Shown piece after piece: positions 26,657 through 35,863 of a stretch of 64,000 nucleotides of DNA. A model generated the notes under the pieces. It was given only the letters and a program-made list of their open reading frames with translations, had not been told where the DNA came from and searched no databases. Every line of letters starts with the position of its first letter. Within the stretch, counting starts at the first letter, position 1. The DNA lies in contig JACZWL010000005.1 in NCBI GenBank assembly GCA_022572185.1, positions 41,444 to 105,443 on the forward strand, read 5' to 3'. The DNA is from Pseudomonadota bacterium. GTDB taxonomy: Bacteria; Pseudomonadota; Gammaproteobacteria; Steroidobacterales; Woeseiaceae. The translations under genes and the position numbers were made by a program.

Positions 26657-27622
26657 CTATCTCGGCTCTATTCTTCGCATATGACGGGCAGCGGCGAGCC
26701 ATGAACCCGCAAGGCCCAGGAGGACACCGGTACCCGTGATGAGCAGACTTTCGGACAGATTGAGTTCCAGGACGCTAAATGCACTGTTGTAAAGTCCGGC
26801 CAGCCGCCGCACCGGTTGCTCCAGCGCATAGAGCCCGTACCTGACAAGCGCTAATGCAAGCAATCCGCCACCGAGGCCATACCACAGGCCGGAATACAGG
26901 AATGGCCGTCTGACAAACGCGTTGCTGGCCCCGATAAGTTTTGTGACTTCGATTTCGTCGCGGCGGTTTTGAATGTCCAGGCGAATCGTGTTGCCGATGA
27001 TGACAACAATCGCAACGCCCAGGAGCACGGCACCGATGGCGATAGCGCGACGCAGGATGTCGAGTATTGCGTGAAAGCGCTGCACCCATTCCGTGTCTAC
27101 CTGGACCAGATCGGCCTCCGGGAGATTTCCGACTTCTTCGTGGAGCAGGATCATCGACTGTTCAGTATTCGCGCCACTCGGCCTGACGACCAGCGTGTGC
27201 GGCAACGGATTGGTCTTCAAGTGGTCGAGTGCGGCGCCAAAGCCCGAGGCTGATTTGAATTCGTCGAGCGCATCTTGTGCCGAAATGAGTGTCACCTGTG
27301 CTACGTCGGCGCGCTGCCTGATCAGACCCGCCAGGCGGGTCGCATCCTCCAAAGTCACATCGCTTTTCAGATAAATAGAGAAGTCGAGCGCATTCTCCCA
27401 ATTGCTGCCAATAGACTGGGCGTTTTTTATGACAAGATACATTGCCGCGGGAAGCGCCAGCGTCACGGCAATGACGAGCAGGATCATCAGGCTTGCGAAA
27501 GGCTGACGGGCCAGGCGACCGAGGGCGTCAACAGACGTGTTTACATGACACAGAAACCAGGCAGATACAGGACCAGCGGGTCTTCCTGCCGGAATCGGCT
27601 CGCTTGTCTTGCTTACCGCCAT
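26657..27622 (-). CDS. ftsX: Cell division protein FtsX
   Basis: 321 residues. Cytoplasmic N-terminus, TM1 at about 42-64, a periplasmic domain of about 120 residues (SNWENALDFSIYLKSDVTLEDA), then three helices, with the family loop IRLDIQNRRDEIEVTKLIGASNAFVRRPFLY. FtsX forms the membrane part of the FtsEX complex, which activates peptidoglycan amidases through EnvC-type partners at the septum. It overlaps ftsE by 10 bp and precedes rpoH, the standard order. Confidence 0.95.
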   Translation of the reverse strand: MAVSKTSEPIPAGRPAGPVSAWFLCHVNTSVDALGRLARQPFASLMILLVIAVTLALPAAMYLVIKNAQSIGSNWENALDFSIYLKSDVTLEDATRLAGLIRQRADVAQVTLISAQDALDEFKSASGFGAALDHLKTNPLPHTLVVRPSGANTEQSMILLHEEVGNLPEADLVQVDTEWVQRFHAILDILRRAIAIGAVLLGVAIVVIIGNTIRLDIQNRRDEIEVTKLIGASNAFVRRPFLYSGLWYGLGGGLLALALVRYGLYALEQPVRRLAGLYNSAFSVLELNLSESLLITGTGVLLGLAGSWLAAARHMRRIEPR

Positions 27623-28338
27623 CGATCTTCCGGTGAATGCGCCCCGGCGCCCTCAAAGTAATCCGAAACCTCATCACGGTCCTTTTCGACCTGAAGAGCG
27701 CCGTTTTCCAGCGGGATTCGGCGACAGCCGAGCTGGTCAATAAGCGCAAGGTCGTGGCTTGCAATCAACAAAGTAACACCGACCTCGTTGAAGCGGCGAA
27801 AGATGCGCATGACCTCGAGAGACAGGTCCGGGTCGAGGTTTCCGGTCGGCTCGTCCGCAATCAGGAGTTTTGGCCGGCTGACAATGGCGCGCGCAATTCC
27901 TACACGCTGTTGCTCACCTGCTGAAAGCGTTTCAGGATGCCGCTTCTCCTTGTTCAGGAGGCCGACCTGATCGAGAGCGGCACGGACACGCCTCCCTGCA
28001 TCACGGTATCCGATGCCGGAAATAATAAGCGGCAAAGCGACGTTATCGAATACAGGGCGGTCATACAGCAACTTGTGATCCTGGAACACCATGCCAAGTT
28101 GTCGCCTGTAGGCAGGAATTTTTCGCCTTGATACACGAGCTGTGTTTTGGCCGTCGACGATGACCTGCCCGCTCGTCGGTCTGTCGATCAGGGCAATCAA
28201 ACGAAGCAGTGTGCTTTTACCGGCGCCGGAATGACCGGTTATGAAAACCATCTCCCCCCTGTCTACTGACAGGGTCAGACCTCGCAAGGCTTCCTGGCCG
28301 CCGGGGAATCTTTTCGTAACGTCTTCGATTCGAATCAC
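27613..28338 (-). CDS. ftsE: Cell division ATP-binding protein FtsE
   Basis: 241 residues from a GTG start at 28338. ABC ATPase with Walker A GHSGAGKSTLL (about 35-45), signature LSAGEQQRVGIARA, Walker B LLIADEPTGNLD and H-loop IASHD. The opening MIRIEDVTKRFPGGQEALRGL is typical of FtsE. The C-terminal tail after residue 205 is longer than in E. coli. Partner of FtsX in septal peptidoglycan hydrolase control. It lies 12 bp after ftsY. Confidence 0.96.
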   Translation of the reverse strand: MIRIEDVTKRFPGGQEALRGLTLSVDRGEMVFITGHSGAGKSTLLRLIALIDRPTSGQVIVDGQNTARVSRRKIPAYRRQLGMVFQDHKLLYDRPVFDNVALPLIISGIGYRDAGRRVRAALDQVGLLNKEKRHPETLSAGEQQRVGIARAIVSRPKLLIADEPTGNLDPDLSLEVMRIFRRFNEVGVTLLIASHDLALIDQLGCRRIPLENGALQVEKDRDEVSDYFEGAGAHSPEDRWR

Positions 28339-28350
28339 GACAATGCGGGC

Positions 28351-29316
28351 CTATGCAGTAGCGTCAGTTTGTAACAAGGCATCAACGTACTCGCCGGCCC
28401 GAAAGGGCTGCATGTCTTCGGCTGCTTCGCCAATGCCGATAAAGCGAACGGCTACACCGAGCTTGCCGGCGATCGCCAACAGAATACCGCCCTTGGCGCT
28501 GCCGTCCAGCTTGGTCACGGTGATTCCTGTCAGTCCCAGTACTTCGTGAAACTTTTGCGCCTGCACCAAGGCATTCTGACCCTGGCTCGCATCCAGCACG
28601 AGCATGATCTCCTGCGGTGCTGCAGCATCAAGTTTTGACACGACTCGCTTGACCTTCACAAGCTCGTCCATCAGGCCTTTCTGATTCTGCAGGCGTCCGG
28701 CCGTATCGGCGAGCAGGACATCGATGTTTCTGGAGCGCGCGGCCTCATACGCATCAAAGATAACGGCTGCCGGGTCGGCACCCGCTTGTTGAGCAATAAC
28801 AGGGACATCATTGCGCTCACCCCAGGCCTGCAATTGTTCGACGGCGGCGGCGCGAAAGGTATCGCCAGCCGCGAGCATGAGGGTATGTCCCTCTTGCTTG
28901 AGCCGATTCGCCAGCTTGCCAATTGTTGTCGTCTTGCCGGCACCGTTGACACCGACCATCAGAATGACGAACGGCCGGTCGCTTTCGGGGATGACGAGCG
29001 GCTGCTGCACTGCTTCGAGGATTTCCGTCATCGACCGGTGCAAGCCGTCTGTCAATGCATTGAGGTCCTTCAGTTCCTTGCGGGCGAGACGATTTTGCAG
29101 GCCGGCAATGATTCCTGCCGCTGTTTCCACGCCAACGTCCGCCATAACGAGCTGGGCCTCCAGTTCGTCGAGTACGTCTTGATCAATTTTGCCGCCGGGA
29201 GCGAGATCAGCTAGGTCGTAGCTAAGCCACGAATCTCCGCTGTTGATCCGGGCGCGAAGCCGCTTGATGAAACCACCACGCTTACCGGAGATCGATGTGT
29301 CTTCTGCCTGATGCAT
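28351..29316 (-). CDS. ftsY: Signal recognition particle receptor FtsY
   Basis: About 321 residues. N domain with ARINSGDSWLSYDLADLAPGGKIDQDVLDELEA-type helices, then the SRP-GTPase G domain: GVNGAGKTTTIGKLA, DTFRAAAVEQL, DTAGRLQNQKGLMDEL, TKLDGSAKGG and IGIGEAAEDMQPF. It docks ribosome-nascent chain-SRP complexes at the inner membrane. The long acidic A domain of E. coli FtsY is missing. The start is uncertain: ATG at 29316 is used, while an in-frame TTG at 29337 is possible. First gene of ftsYEX-rpoH. Confidence 0.95.
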   Translation of the reverse strand: MHQAEDTSISGKRGGFIKRLRARINSGDSWLSYDLADLAPGGKIDQDVLDELEAQLVMADVGVETAAGIIAGLQNRLARKELKDLNALTDGLHRSMTEILEAVQQPLVIPESDRPFVILMVGVNGAGKTTTIGKLANRLKQEGHTLMLAAGDTFRAAAVEQLQAWGERNDVPVIAQQAGADPAAVIFDAYEAARSRNIDVLLADTAGRLQNQKGLMDELVKVKRVVSKLDAAAPQEIMLVLDASQGQNALVQAQKFHEVLGLTGITVTKLDGSAKGGILLAIAGKLGVAVRFIGIGEAAEDMQPFRAGEYVDALLQTDATA

Positions 29317-29407
29317 GGTCACATTGCGTTTCTTCAAATGTTGAATAACTTACACTAACGCAGTCATACGTTTGAAATGACACTTCCGTTCTTGCTGCGA
29401 GGGAGAC

Positions 29408-30007
29408 ATGGCGAGAGTTAAGCGTCCAGGCCACAATCGATCGCTACCGGGACGGCTGCGTATTGTAGCGGGAAAATGGCGCAGTCGTCTGTTGCAGATA
29501 ATCGACGAGCCTGAATTACGGCCGACGCCCGAAAGGATCCGGGAGACCCTGTTCAACTGGCTCAGTCCGGCAACAGCGGGAGCACGATGCCTCGACCTTT
29601 TTGCCGGTACGGGCGTACTCGGGATCGAGGCGCTGTCACGCGGTGCCGCTCACGTGGTCTTCATAGAAAAGTCCGCTACCCTGGCTGGAGCGATACGGAA
29701 AAATCTGACCGAACTGAAGGCAACGAACGCTGAGGTTTATCAGAAGGATGCTCTCGACTATCTGAGCAAGGCTGACCCGCAGCCGTTCGATATTGTTTTT
29801 CTCGACCCACCATTCGAGGCGGACCTGCTCGCCGGTTTGTGTAAAGCGCTTTGCGAAAATGGTTGGCTGACAAGGAACGCGATCGTGTATCTGGAGCAGC
29901 GTAAAGACCAGGCCAAACCGGCACTCCCGGACGGCTGGGCCATTACACATGAGAAAGTTGCCGGGAAAGTGAGCTATTCTCTGGTGAACACGGGAACGCG
30001 AATCTGA
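29408..30007 (+). CDS. rsmD: 16S rRNA (guanine966-N2)-methyltransferase
   Basis: 199 residues with a GAGGGAG ribosome site before the ATG. RsmD hallmarks: RIVAGKWRSRLL, RPTPERIRETLFNWL, the SAM motif DLFAGTGVLGIEALSRGA and the catalytic DPPF (LDPPFEADLL). It methylates the 2-amino group of G966 in 16S rRNA. It is divergent from ftsY and followed 12 bp later by coaD, the usual neighbour. Confidence 0.95.
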   Translation: MARVKRPGHNRSLPGRLRIVAGKWRSRLLQIIDEPELRPTPERIRETLFNWLSPATAGARCLDLFAGTGVLGIEALSRGAAHVVFIEKSATLAGAIRKNLTELKATNAEVYQKDALDYLSKADPQPFDIVFLDPPFEADLLAGLCKALCENGWLTRNAIVYLEQRKDQAKPALPDGWAITHEKVAGKVSYSLVNTGTRI

Positions 30008-30505
<498 letters not shown>

Positions 30506-30520
30506 CGAGTGATCCACTGC

Positions 30521-31333
30521 CTAACGTTGGCAGTTCTTGCAGTAATAAGTCGATCGTTGTCCGAGAACGATTACCGAGATCGGTCGCCTGCAACGCAGGC
30601 AGGGTTGATCGCCACGGCCATATACTTCGAGCTGCAGCTGGAAATATCCTGGTTCACCGTCACCGCCATGGAAGTCACGCAGGGTAGTGCCACCTGCGTC
30701 TATTGCTTTACCAAGCACGGTCTTGATTGCGTCAACCAGGGATTCCATGCGGCGCAGCGCGATGCGGCCGGCCTGCCGTTTTGGATGAATGCGCGCTACA
30801 AAAAGTGACTCGCTTGCGTAAATATTGCCGATCCCGACGACCACGGACGCATTCATCAGAAACTGTTTGATACTCACTCGCCGCCCCTGTGCAGTCTGCC
30901 GGAGATAATCTCCGTCAAATGCTTCATCGAGGGGTTCCGGCCCGAGATTGCGCAACAAAGGATGTTCGAACGGATCATCGGCCCAGAGCAGTGATCCGAA
31001 CCGGCGCGGGTCTCTGAAACGAAGCGCCTTACCATTGCTTAGTTCAATATCCACATGGTCATGCACGCCCGCGGGTGTGCCCGTGTCGATAATTCGCAGA
31101 CTGCCTGACATGCCGAGATGTAATATGGCTGTGCCGGCATCTGTGCGAATAAGCAGATACTTGGCGCGCCGGCTGAGCGAGCGAATCTTCTGGCCCGGTA
31201 GTTTTTGCTCAATCTCGCAGGCTACGGGCCAACGGAGATTGTGCTGGCGGACGACGACCCTGCTTACCTCCTGGTTCTCAATCCAGGGTGCGATGCCGCG
31301 CCTGCTCGTTTCGACTTCCGGTAACTCGGGCAT
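30521..31333 (-). CDS. mutM: Formamidopyrimidine-DNA glycosylase
   Basis: 270 residues from the ATG at 31333, which puts the catalytic Pro directly after Met ([14 protein letters not shown]). Other marks are the beta-hairpin Lys region (RRAKYLLI), the helix-two-turn-helix [19 protein letters not shown] and a C-terminal zinc finger (CLRCRRPI and YYCKNCQR, two CxxC pairs). It removes 8-oxoguanine and ring-opened purines. A longer upstream extension has no homology to the family and is rejected. Convergent with coaD, 15 bp apart. Confidence 0.96.
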   Translation of the reverse strand: MPELPEVETSRRGIAPWIENQEVSRVVVRQHNLRWPVACEIEQKLPGQKIRSLSRRAKYLLIRTDAGTAILHLGMSGSLRIIDTGTPAGVHDHVDIELSNGKALRFRDPRRFGSLLWADDPFEHPLLRNLGPEPLDEAFDGDYLRQTAQGRRVSIKQFLMNASVVVGIGNIYASESLFVARIHPKRQAGRIALRRMESLVDAIKTVLGKAIDAGGTTLRDFHGGDGEPGYFQLQLEVYGRGDQPCLRCRRPISVIVLGQRSTYYCKNCQR

Positions 31334-31447
31334 CTCGATGCATAAGTGTGACGGGTCGCACACTATAAGTGTTATCGCAGTCAACTTAAAACCGTCCGAA
31401 AAAGGCTTATTACTCAACGGTCTTCTGCCTGCTTGCGGCATATGAAA

Positions 31448-31475
31448 AATTCGTATTGGAAATTCGTGAATTCGT
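31448..31475 (+). repeat. Three AATTCGT direct repeats upstream of the desaturase gene
   Basis: AATTCGT occurs at 31448-31454, 31461-31467 and 31469-31475, 50-75 bp before the desaturase start. The cluster is a candidate operator for a lipid-responsive regulator, but no known consensus is matched. Confidence 0.35.
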
Positions 31476-31523
31476 CCTTGGAGATGATTGGGGCATTGGC
31501 TATAGTGGCCAGCATTGTCTTGA

Positions 31524-32711
31524 ATGGTGAATACGCGAATGGAACACCTGTACGGCCTGCTTGACCTTTCCTTCTGGGGCTATGTTTTAACGACTTTCAT
31601 CCTGGTCCAGATAACGATGCTGTCGGTAACTGTCTACCTTCACCGCGATCAGGCCCACAGGGCCCTGGATTTGCATCCCGCGCTGCGGCACTTTTTTCGA
31701 TTCTGGATATGGTGCACATCCGGAATGCTGACGAGAGAGTGGGTCGCAATTCACCGCAAGCATCACGCTTTCTGTGAGACGCCCGACGATCCGCATAGTC
31801 CCGTGATTTACGGAATCAAGAAGGTACTGCTCGAAGGTGCGGAACTCTACCGCGCCGAAAAGGATAACCCGGCGACCCTGGAGAAATTCGGCCGGGGCAC
31901 TCCCGATGACTGGCTCGAAAAGAATGTCTACCTGCGAGTCCCGTACGGCGGCATCCTGTTGTTGGTTCTTGTGGACCTGCTGCTGTTTGGCATTCCCGGC
32001 ATTATCATCATCGCCGTACAAATGGTGTCGATGCCGGTATTTGCGGCGGGCGTCATCAACGGGCTTGGCCATTACAGCGGCTACAGAAATTTTGAGTGCG
32101 ATGATGCATCAACCAACATCGTACCGTGGGGCATTCTGATCGGCGGTGAGGAGTTGCACAATAACCATCACGCGTTTCCTACGTCGGCGAAATTCTCGGT
32201 AAGGCGTTGGGAGTTCGACATCGGGTGGCTCTACATACGCGTGCTTCAGGCAATCGGCCTGGCCAGGGTCAATAAAGTCGCACCACGACCAGCGCTGCAA
32301 GCGAATCCCGGCAAGCAAGTTGACCTCGAGAACCTCCGGGCCATCATCGTCAATCGCATGCATGTGCTGCGTGATTACACCAGGCAAGTAACGCTGCCAG
32401 TCCTGAAGAAAGAGCGAGCGATTGCTGCCGGTAATGCGGCGTTTCGTAAAGCGAAAAATCTACTTATCCGTCAGCCCAGACTGCTGGACGACAAGGCAAA
32501 ACAGCGGCTCTGCGAGCTCTTGTCCAATAATGTGGCTCTGGAAACCGTTCATGAGTTTCGTGAAAAGCTTCGAGAGCTTTGGAGCGGTGCCAACGTCAGC
32601 AACGAAAAGCTGCTCGCACAACTCAAGGAGTGGTGTGCCGAGGCGGAAGCCAGTGGCATAAAAGTGCTGGAGGAATTTGCCGGGCGGCTCAGATCGTATG
32701 CGACAGCGTAA
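31524..32711 (+). CDS. Fatty-acid (acyl-CoA delta-9 type) desaturase
   Basis: 395 residues. Membrane-bound di-iron desaturase with three histidine boxes: HRDQAH (about 41-46), HRKHH (about 77-81) and HNNHH (about 215-219). Four membrane helices surround them. A C-terminal helical extension of about 150 residues follows, as in many gammaproteobacterial acyl-CoA desaturases. It should introduce a cis double bond into saturated acyl chains and help set membrane fluidity. Start ATG at 31524; a second ATG at 31539 gives a five-residue shorter form. Divergent from mutM. Confidence 0.92.
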   Translation: MVNTRMEHLYGLLDLSFWGYVLTTFILVQITMLSVTVYLHRDQAHRALDLHPALRHFFRFWIWCTSGMLTREWVAIHRKHHAFCETPDDPHSPVIYGIKKVLLEGAELYRAEKDNPATLEKFGRGTPDDWLEKNVYLRVPYGGILLLVLVDLLLFGIPGIIIIAVQMVSMPVFAAGVINGLGHYSGYRNFECDDASTNIVPWGILIGGEELHNNHHAFPTSAKFSVRRWEFDIGWLYIRVLQAIGLARVNKVAPRPALQANPGKQVDLENLRAIIVNRMHVLRDYTRQVTLPVLKKERAIAAGNAAFRKAKNLLIRQPRLLDDKAKQRLCELLSNNVALETVHEFREKLRELWSGANVSNEKLLAQLKEWCAEAEASGIKVLEEFAGRLRSYATA

Positions 32712-32745
32712 AAACGGTTGAAGGCTGCGGGCACCGGACTTCTGA

Positions 32746-32901
32746 CTATTTAATCTTGGCTTCCTTGTAAAGCACGTGCTTGCGTATCGTGGGATCGTAT
32801 TTTTTGGTCGACATCTTCTCGGGATGAAGCCGTTTGTTCTTGGTCGTTGTATAAAAGTGGCCGGTTCCGGCGCTGGAAACCAGTCTGATTATTTCACGCA
32901 T
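32746..32901 (-). CDS. rpmG: 50S ribosomal protein L33
   Basis: 51 residues, read directly on the minus strand. The sequence runs [20 protein letters not shown], then [17 protein letters not shown] and [12 protein letters not shown], a typical zinc-free L33 (no CxxC pairs). It lies 20 bp downstream of rpmB, the universal rpmB-rpmG pair. Length and ends match the family. Confidence 0.97.
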   Translation of the reverse strand: MREIIRLVSSAGTGHFYTTTKNKRLHPEKMSTKKYDPTIRKHVLYKEAKIK

Positions 32902-32921
32902 GACCTAATCCTCCGCAGCGC

Positions 32922-33158
32922 TCAGATGCGCTGACCCTGAGCACGAAGATCCGCAAGGACCTTCTCGATGCCGTGTTTGTCGATTATCCGCAGGCCCTTG
33001 TGCGACACGCGCAGCCGAATGTAGCGTTTCTCTGACGCGAGCCAGAATCGCTTGTATTGCAGATTCGGCAAGAAACGGCGACGAGTCTTATTGTTGGCAT
33101 GAGAAACGTTGTTACCGCTCTGGGGGCGCTTCCCGGTGACCTGACAAACCTTGGACAT
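32922..33158 (-). CDS. rpmB: 50S ribosomal protein L28
   Basis: 78 residues, the usual length. [27 protein letters not shown] is the L28 N-terminus; it continues with [29 protein letters not shown]. It is followed by rpmG and lies 93 bp downstream of radC, the same radC-rpmB-rpmG order as in E. coli. Confidence 0.98.
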   Translation of the reverse strand: MSKVCQVTGKRPQSGNNVSHANNKTRRRFLPNLQYKRFWLASEKRYIRLRVSHKGLRIIDKHGIEKVLADLRAQGQRI

Positions 33159-33251
33159 TACTCAAGTCTCTGATTTTAAGAACGATGCCCGCGTTCCGGC
33201 GGACACAGAGCGGGACTTTATACCAGTACGGACCAGGCTAATCAAGGGCCC

Positions 33252-33941
33252 CTATAACATGCCCCGGCTGGCCAGGGAGGTGCTGGTGCCGTCGCCAATG
33301 ATGAGGTGGTCCAGGAGGCGGATATCCACGAGCTCAAGGGCAGCCTTGATCCGCCGCGTAATCCTCTCGTCGGCCTGGCTCGGTTCGGCGACACCGGACG
33401 GGTGATTATGCGCCAGGATGATTGCGGCGGCGTTCACCGCCAGGGACTGTTTGACGATCTCACGTGGATAGACGCTGGTGCCGTCTATGGTGCCGCGAAA
33501 CAGCTCCTCAAAAAGAATAATTCGGTGCCTGTTGTCGAGATACAGGCAGCAGAACAACTCGTGCGGCAGGTCACGCAGCCTGGCGGTCAGAAAAGCCTCT
33601 GTATCGGCGGGGCTGCGGATTGCCTGTCCCGTTGGCAGGGTCGCTTCGAAATACCGCTTGGCCAGTTCGGGAAGCGCCCTGAGAATCGCGAGCCGTGCTG
33701 CACCGATACCCTTTTGTGCCGCGAGCTGCTCGTCTCCGGCATGCAGCAGTCCCCGCAGGCCGCCAAACCGGCACAGCAAGCGGCTTGAGATGTCGATGGC
33801 TGATTCAGGGCCGCCGCCACGGTGGAAAAACACGGCCAGAAGCTCGGCCTCTGAAAGCGACGCCGCACTCTGCGCCGGTATTTGCTTGCCTGGCGGCCCG
33901 CCCTGCCGTCCCTGGGCCTGCCGTCTTTGAGTGATCGTCAT
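33252..33941 (-). CDS. radC: RadC family JAMM-domain protein
   Basis: 229 residues from the ATG at 33941. The N-terminal helix-hairpin-helix region (SLSEAELLAVFFH, GAARLAILRALPELAKRY) precedes the JAMM metal-binding domain with AAIILAHNHPSG and a downstream PSQADERITRRIKAALELVDIRLLDHLIIGD. All metal ligands are present. RadC was once linked to repair; its real substrate is unsettled. The first 25 residues are Gln/Gly-rich and lack the usual WP-x3-RPREKL motif. The 5' third of the gene lies in the left copy of the 270-310 bp direct repeat, and a degenerate second copy exists at 37299-37400. Confidence 0.93.
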   Translation of the reverse strand: MTITQRRQAQGRQGGPPGKQIPAQSAASLSEAELLAVFFHRGGGPESAIDISSRLLCRFGGLRGLLHAGDEQLAAQKGIGAARLAILRALPELAKRYFEATLPTGQAIRSPADTEAFLTARLRDLPHELFCCLYLDNRHRIILFEELFRGTIDGTSVYPREIVKQSLAVNAAAIILAHNHPSGVAEPSQADERITRRIKAALELVDIRLLDHLIIGDGTSTSLASRGML

Positions 33942-34090
33942 GGACGCTCCCTGTCCCCCGGAAACCAACAGACTGGCTCGCGAGACGCCGGGCGGCAAGC
34001 GACGAAATGGCCCGGGTGGGGCCTATTTGCTGGAAATATCACCAGGAGAAGGGCTAAGCTGAGGACCAGGCCGAAGACTTGAGGCACCAT
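33779..34090. repeat. Direct repeat, left copy (radC 5' end plus radC/coaBC spacer)
   Basis: 33779-34090 matches 37301-37569 in the same orientation. The match runs from the radC 5' coding region through the intergenic spacer to the GAGGCACCATG that starts coaBC at the right copy. Shared blocks include the stretches around 33955-34015 and 34021-34076. Relative to the right copy it has extra segments of about 46 and 15 bp within radC and lacks about 20 bp near 34018. Beyond its terminal ATG the sequence is not coaBC but unrelated DNA. Confidence 0.9.
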
Positions 34091-34256
34091 GATAAAAAGG
34101 ACTACCACTCATCTTTTCAGCGCACAATTTATCAATTCAAAAAGCGGCCCAAGTGCGAATACTGTCTCGGGAAAAAAGTTCATAAACTCGATAGTCTCGC
34201 GACTCTGTATCCGAAGCAGACATACCCGGTCGCTTGAAGAAGCCCAATTATGTTAA
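34089..34256 (+). other. Chimeric short ORF starting at the duplicated coaBC start codon
   Basis: The ATG at 34089 is the coaBC start copy of the left repeat, but it now opens a 55-codon frame of unrelated, Ser/Thr/Arg-rich sequence ending at a TAA (34254-34256). It has the original coaBC leader, so it may be translated. In another frame (from TTG 34079 to 34238) the same DNA encodes a peptide with a CxxC (KCEYCLGKK). Neither is recognised; both are probably debris at the island boundary. Confidence 0.3.
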
Positions 34257-34300
34257 CAATCAGGAGTTGCCCAGCAACTAGGCATATAAAGGAAGCACAA

Positions 34301-34385
34301 TCAATAACGACAAAGCCAAACCCGCCGAAAGACGGGGACGAAAAGCCGCGGGTCCTCGCTTCCTCCGAGAAGCCGATTAAGCAAC
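34301..34385 (+). ncRNA. Probable cyclic di-GMP-I (GEMM) riboswitch
   Basis: The conserved GEMM core is visible: GCCAAACCCG, a stem capped by a GAAA tetraloop (CCCGCC-GAAA-GACGGG, 34321-34336), then GGGACGAAAAGCCGCGGGTCC. A second hairpin follows (CTCG 34356-34359 with CGAG 34366-34369) and then AGAAGCCGATTAAGC, comparable to the usual AGATAGCCGGGTTGCC. One usually constant base (ACGCAAAG) is A here. It precedes a response-regulator fragment and, 190 bp further, a DUF2845 gene. No terminator is obvious after it. Confidence 0.6.
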
Positions 34386-34394
34386 ACTGTTTCT

Positions 34395-34514
34395 GTGATT
34401 TCGGTTATCCCTGATCGCATTCTCATCGTCGAAGACGACGTAGCGCTTGCCAGCGGTCTGCCAGTCCTCAGAGAGTCTGACAACATCGTTTTTGCGCAAG
34501 TAAGCTACTGCTAA
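34395..34514 (+). pseudogene. N-terminal fragment of a response regulator
   Basis: 39 codons from a GTG at 34395 to TAA at 34512. The peptide contains RILIVEDDVALASGLPVL, the first beta strand, acidic pair and helix 1 of a CheY-like receiver, then turns into NIVFAQVSYC and stops. The rest of the receiver (phospho-Asp, Lys) is missing. It lies directly after the riboswitch, so a c-di-GMP-controlled regulator gene has probably been lost here. Confidence 0.6.
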
Positions 34515-34575
34515 TCGTGACAGTGGTCTCTCAGCGTGAGAACCACGCTGTAATCAAATGGTCTAATGTTGAGCT

Positions 34576-34908
34576 GTGATTTACAGGTTGACCATCCTGG
34601 CATTAATGCTCTGCTACTGTGGGGCGGCAGACGCGTACGGGTCCTTGCGCTGCCAGGGCAAGATCATCGATCCTGGAGCTACCATGGCGCAGATCCTGGC
34701 AATGTGTGGCTCACCAAAAACTCGAATCATCGAAGAAGTACCGGTAAGAGCCCGGGTTGCCAGCGGCTTCTCTCGTTTCATCGGTTTTACGACGACCGAG
34801 CAATGGGTTTATGACCGAGGCTGGGGCAGGTTTCCTGCCGTCCTGAATTTTCATGATGGCAAACTTCGGCGTATTGAGTATTTGCCCTATCGATCCGGAG
34901 CGCGCTGA
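34576..34908 (+). CDS. DUF2845 family secreted protein
   Basis: 110 residues from a GTG at 34576. Signal peptide (LTILALMLCYCGAADA), then the DUF2845 pattern: SLRCQGKIIDPGATMAQILAMCGSPK with two Cys that could form a disulfide, EQWVYDRGWGRFPAVLNFHDGKLRRIEYL at the end. Function unknown. Before the gene is an imperfect inverted repeat (GTGGTCTCTCA 34523-34533 and TGAGAACCAC 34537-34546). The frame stays open for 52 codons after the TGA. Confidence 0.8.
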   Translation: MIYRLTILALMLCYCGAADAYGSLRCQGKIIDPGATMAQILAMCGSPKTRIIEEVPVRARVASGFSRFIGFTTTEQWVYDRGWGRFPAVLNFHDGKLRRIEYLPYRSGAR

Positions 34909-35067
34909 GCAACAGAGCTGGCCGATCAGGTCCAGGAAACGCTAATGGCGGGTGAGATTGATGAGGCTACGGCGTTCTGGGGTGGTGATTGCTTGCTGCC
35001 AAAAACCCGCAACGGTGCAGACAGCGAAGGCAATGGGAGGAAGATGTTAGAGCAGACGAAAAACTAA
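34909..35067 (+). other. Open frame continuing after the DUF2845 stop codon
   Basis: Directly after the TGA at 34906-34908 the same frame runs on for 52 codons (begins ATELADQVQETLMAGEIDEATAFW) to a TAA at 35065. It contains its own ATG at 34945. The peptide is acidic and helical and not recognised. It may be a decayed gene end, a small separate ORF or a former C-terminus; nothing shows that it is made. Confidence 0.3.
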
Positions 35068-35795
35068 TTGTCAGGCTGCGGATCTTCCAGCTTGTCGCGG
35101 ATCCAATGTTCCATATTCTGGTACTGGCTGATTACGAACGACCATAGGTAATTCGATGTGGCCTCAGCTTGTTGAGTGAGATCATCCATCGATGTGTATT
35201 CGGCATTGTCAGCTTCAGCAACAAATATCGAATAGAGGTTCTGGGCAATGGCCGGGTCATACGCCTTCGCAATCCTCCTTCCTACGATAGGAATTTCGCG
35301 GGCGAAATCTCGTGCCATATCCACATCAACCTGTCCATCGTTGTCATAGTCGAAATAAACACCCTTCGGAATCACGCCCGATCTAGCCACCCCAATGTTC
35401 AGCTTTGTGCCGAGGGCCTCGAAGCTCATTTCGAGCGTAACATGTGTGATTTGATATGTTGTCGCATCCTCAGCGCTGGGGTCGTACTGCGTATCCGTGG
35501 TCAGTACGTAGATACCAGGCTGCAACATATCCAGCTGCTGACGACTCGGAGCCTCCACTGCAATGCGTTTGAGACCGGTAGCTTCTTCAATTACGCCGAT
35601 CTGGCGTTCGTGTTTTTCCGATGCATGGCTAAGGTTTGCGAGACGCATCTGTGCTGCATCGAGTCGAAGCCGTAAGCTATTTACTTGATTCTCCAGCCTC
35701 TGTACCACTGAAAATTCGTACACCAACGCTGCGACGCAAACGAAAAAACCCGCCGTGAGGAGATAAGTCCGGCGTTTATTGAGTTTTGTTTGCAT
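35064..35795 (-). CDS. Membrane-anchored coiled-coil protein, unknown
   Basis: 243 residues. One N-terminal helix (YLLTAGFFVCVAALVYEF, about 10-27) is followed by a coiled coil (about 30-65, RLENQVNSLRLRLDAAQMRLANL) and an extracytoplasmic beta-rich domain. Residues about 150-162 (YFDYDNDGQVDVD) match the spacing of a dockerin/EF-hand calcium loop. No family recognised. It lies inside the inserted segment between radC and coaBC. Confidence 0.65.
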   Translation of the reverse strand: MQTKLNKRRTYLLTAGFFVCVAALVYEFSVVQRLENQVNSLRLRLDAAQMRLANLSHASEKHERQIGVIEEATGLKRIAVEAPSRQQLDMLQPGIYVLTTDTQYDPSAEDATTYQITHVTLEMSFEALGTKLNIGVARSGVIPKGVYFDYDNDGQVDVDMARDFAREIPIVGRRIAKAYDPAIAQNLYSIFVAEADNAEYTSMDDLTQQAEATSNYLWSFVISQYQNMEHWIRDKLEDPQPDN

Positions 35796-35863
35796 TCTGA
35801 GCCCCGATCATTTGCAGACGTTCCGGCCAGGGACGGCCCATAGACAGCCTGAGGCGCTCAAAT

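Noticed and set aside
34079..34238. Short frame with a CxxC peptide at the island boundary
   Set aside because: Starts at a TTG inside the duplicated coaBC leader, lacks a ribosome site of its own and has only one metal-type pair; kept as debris, not a gene.
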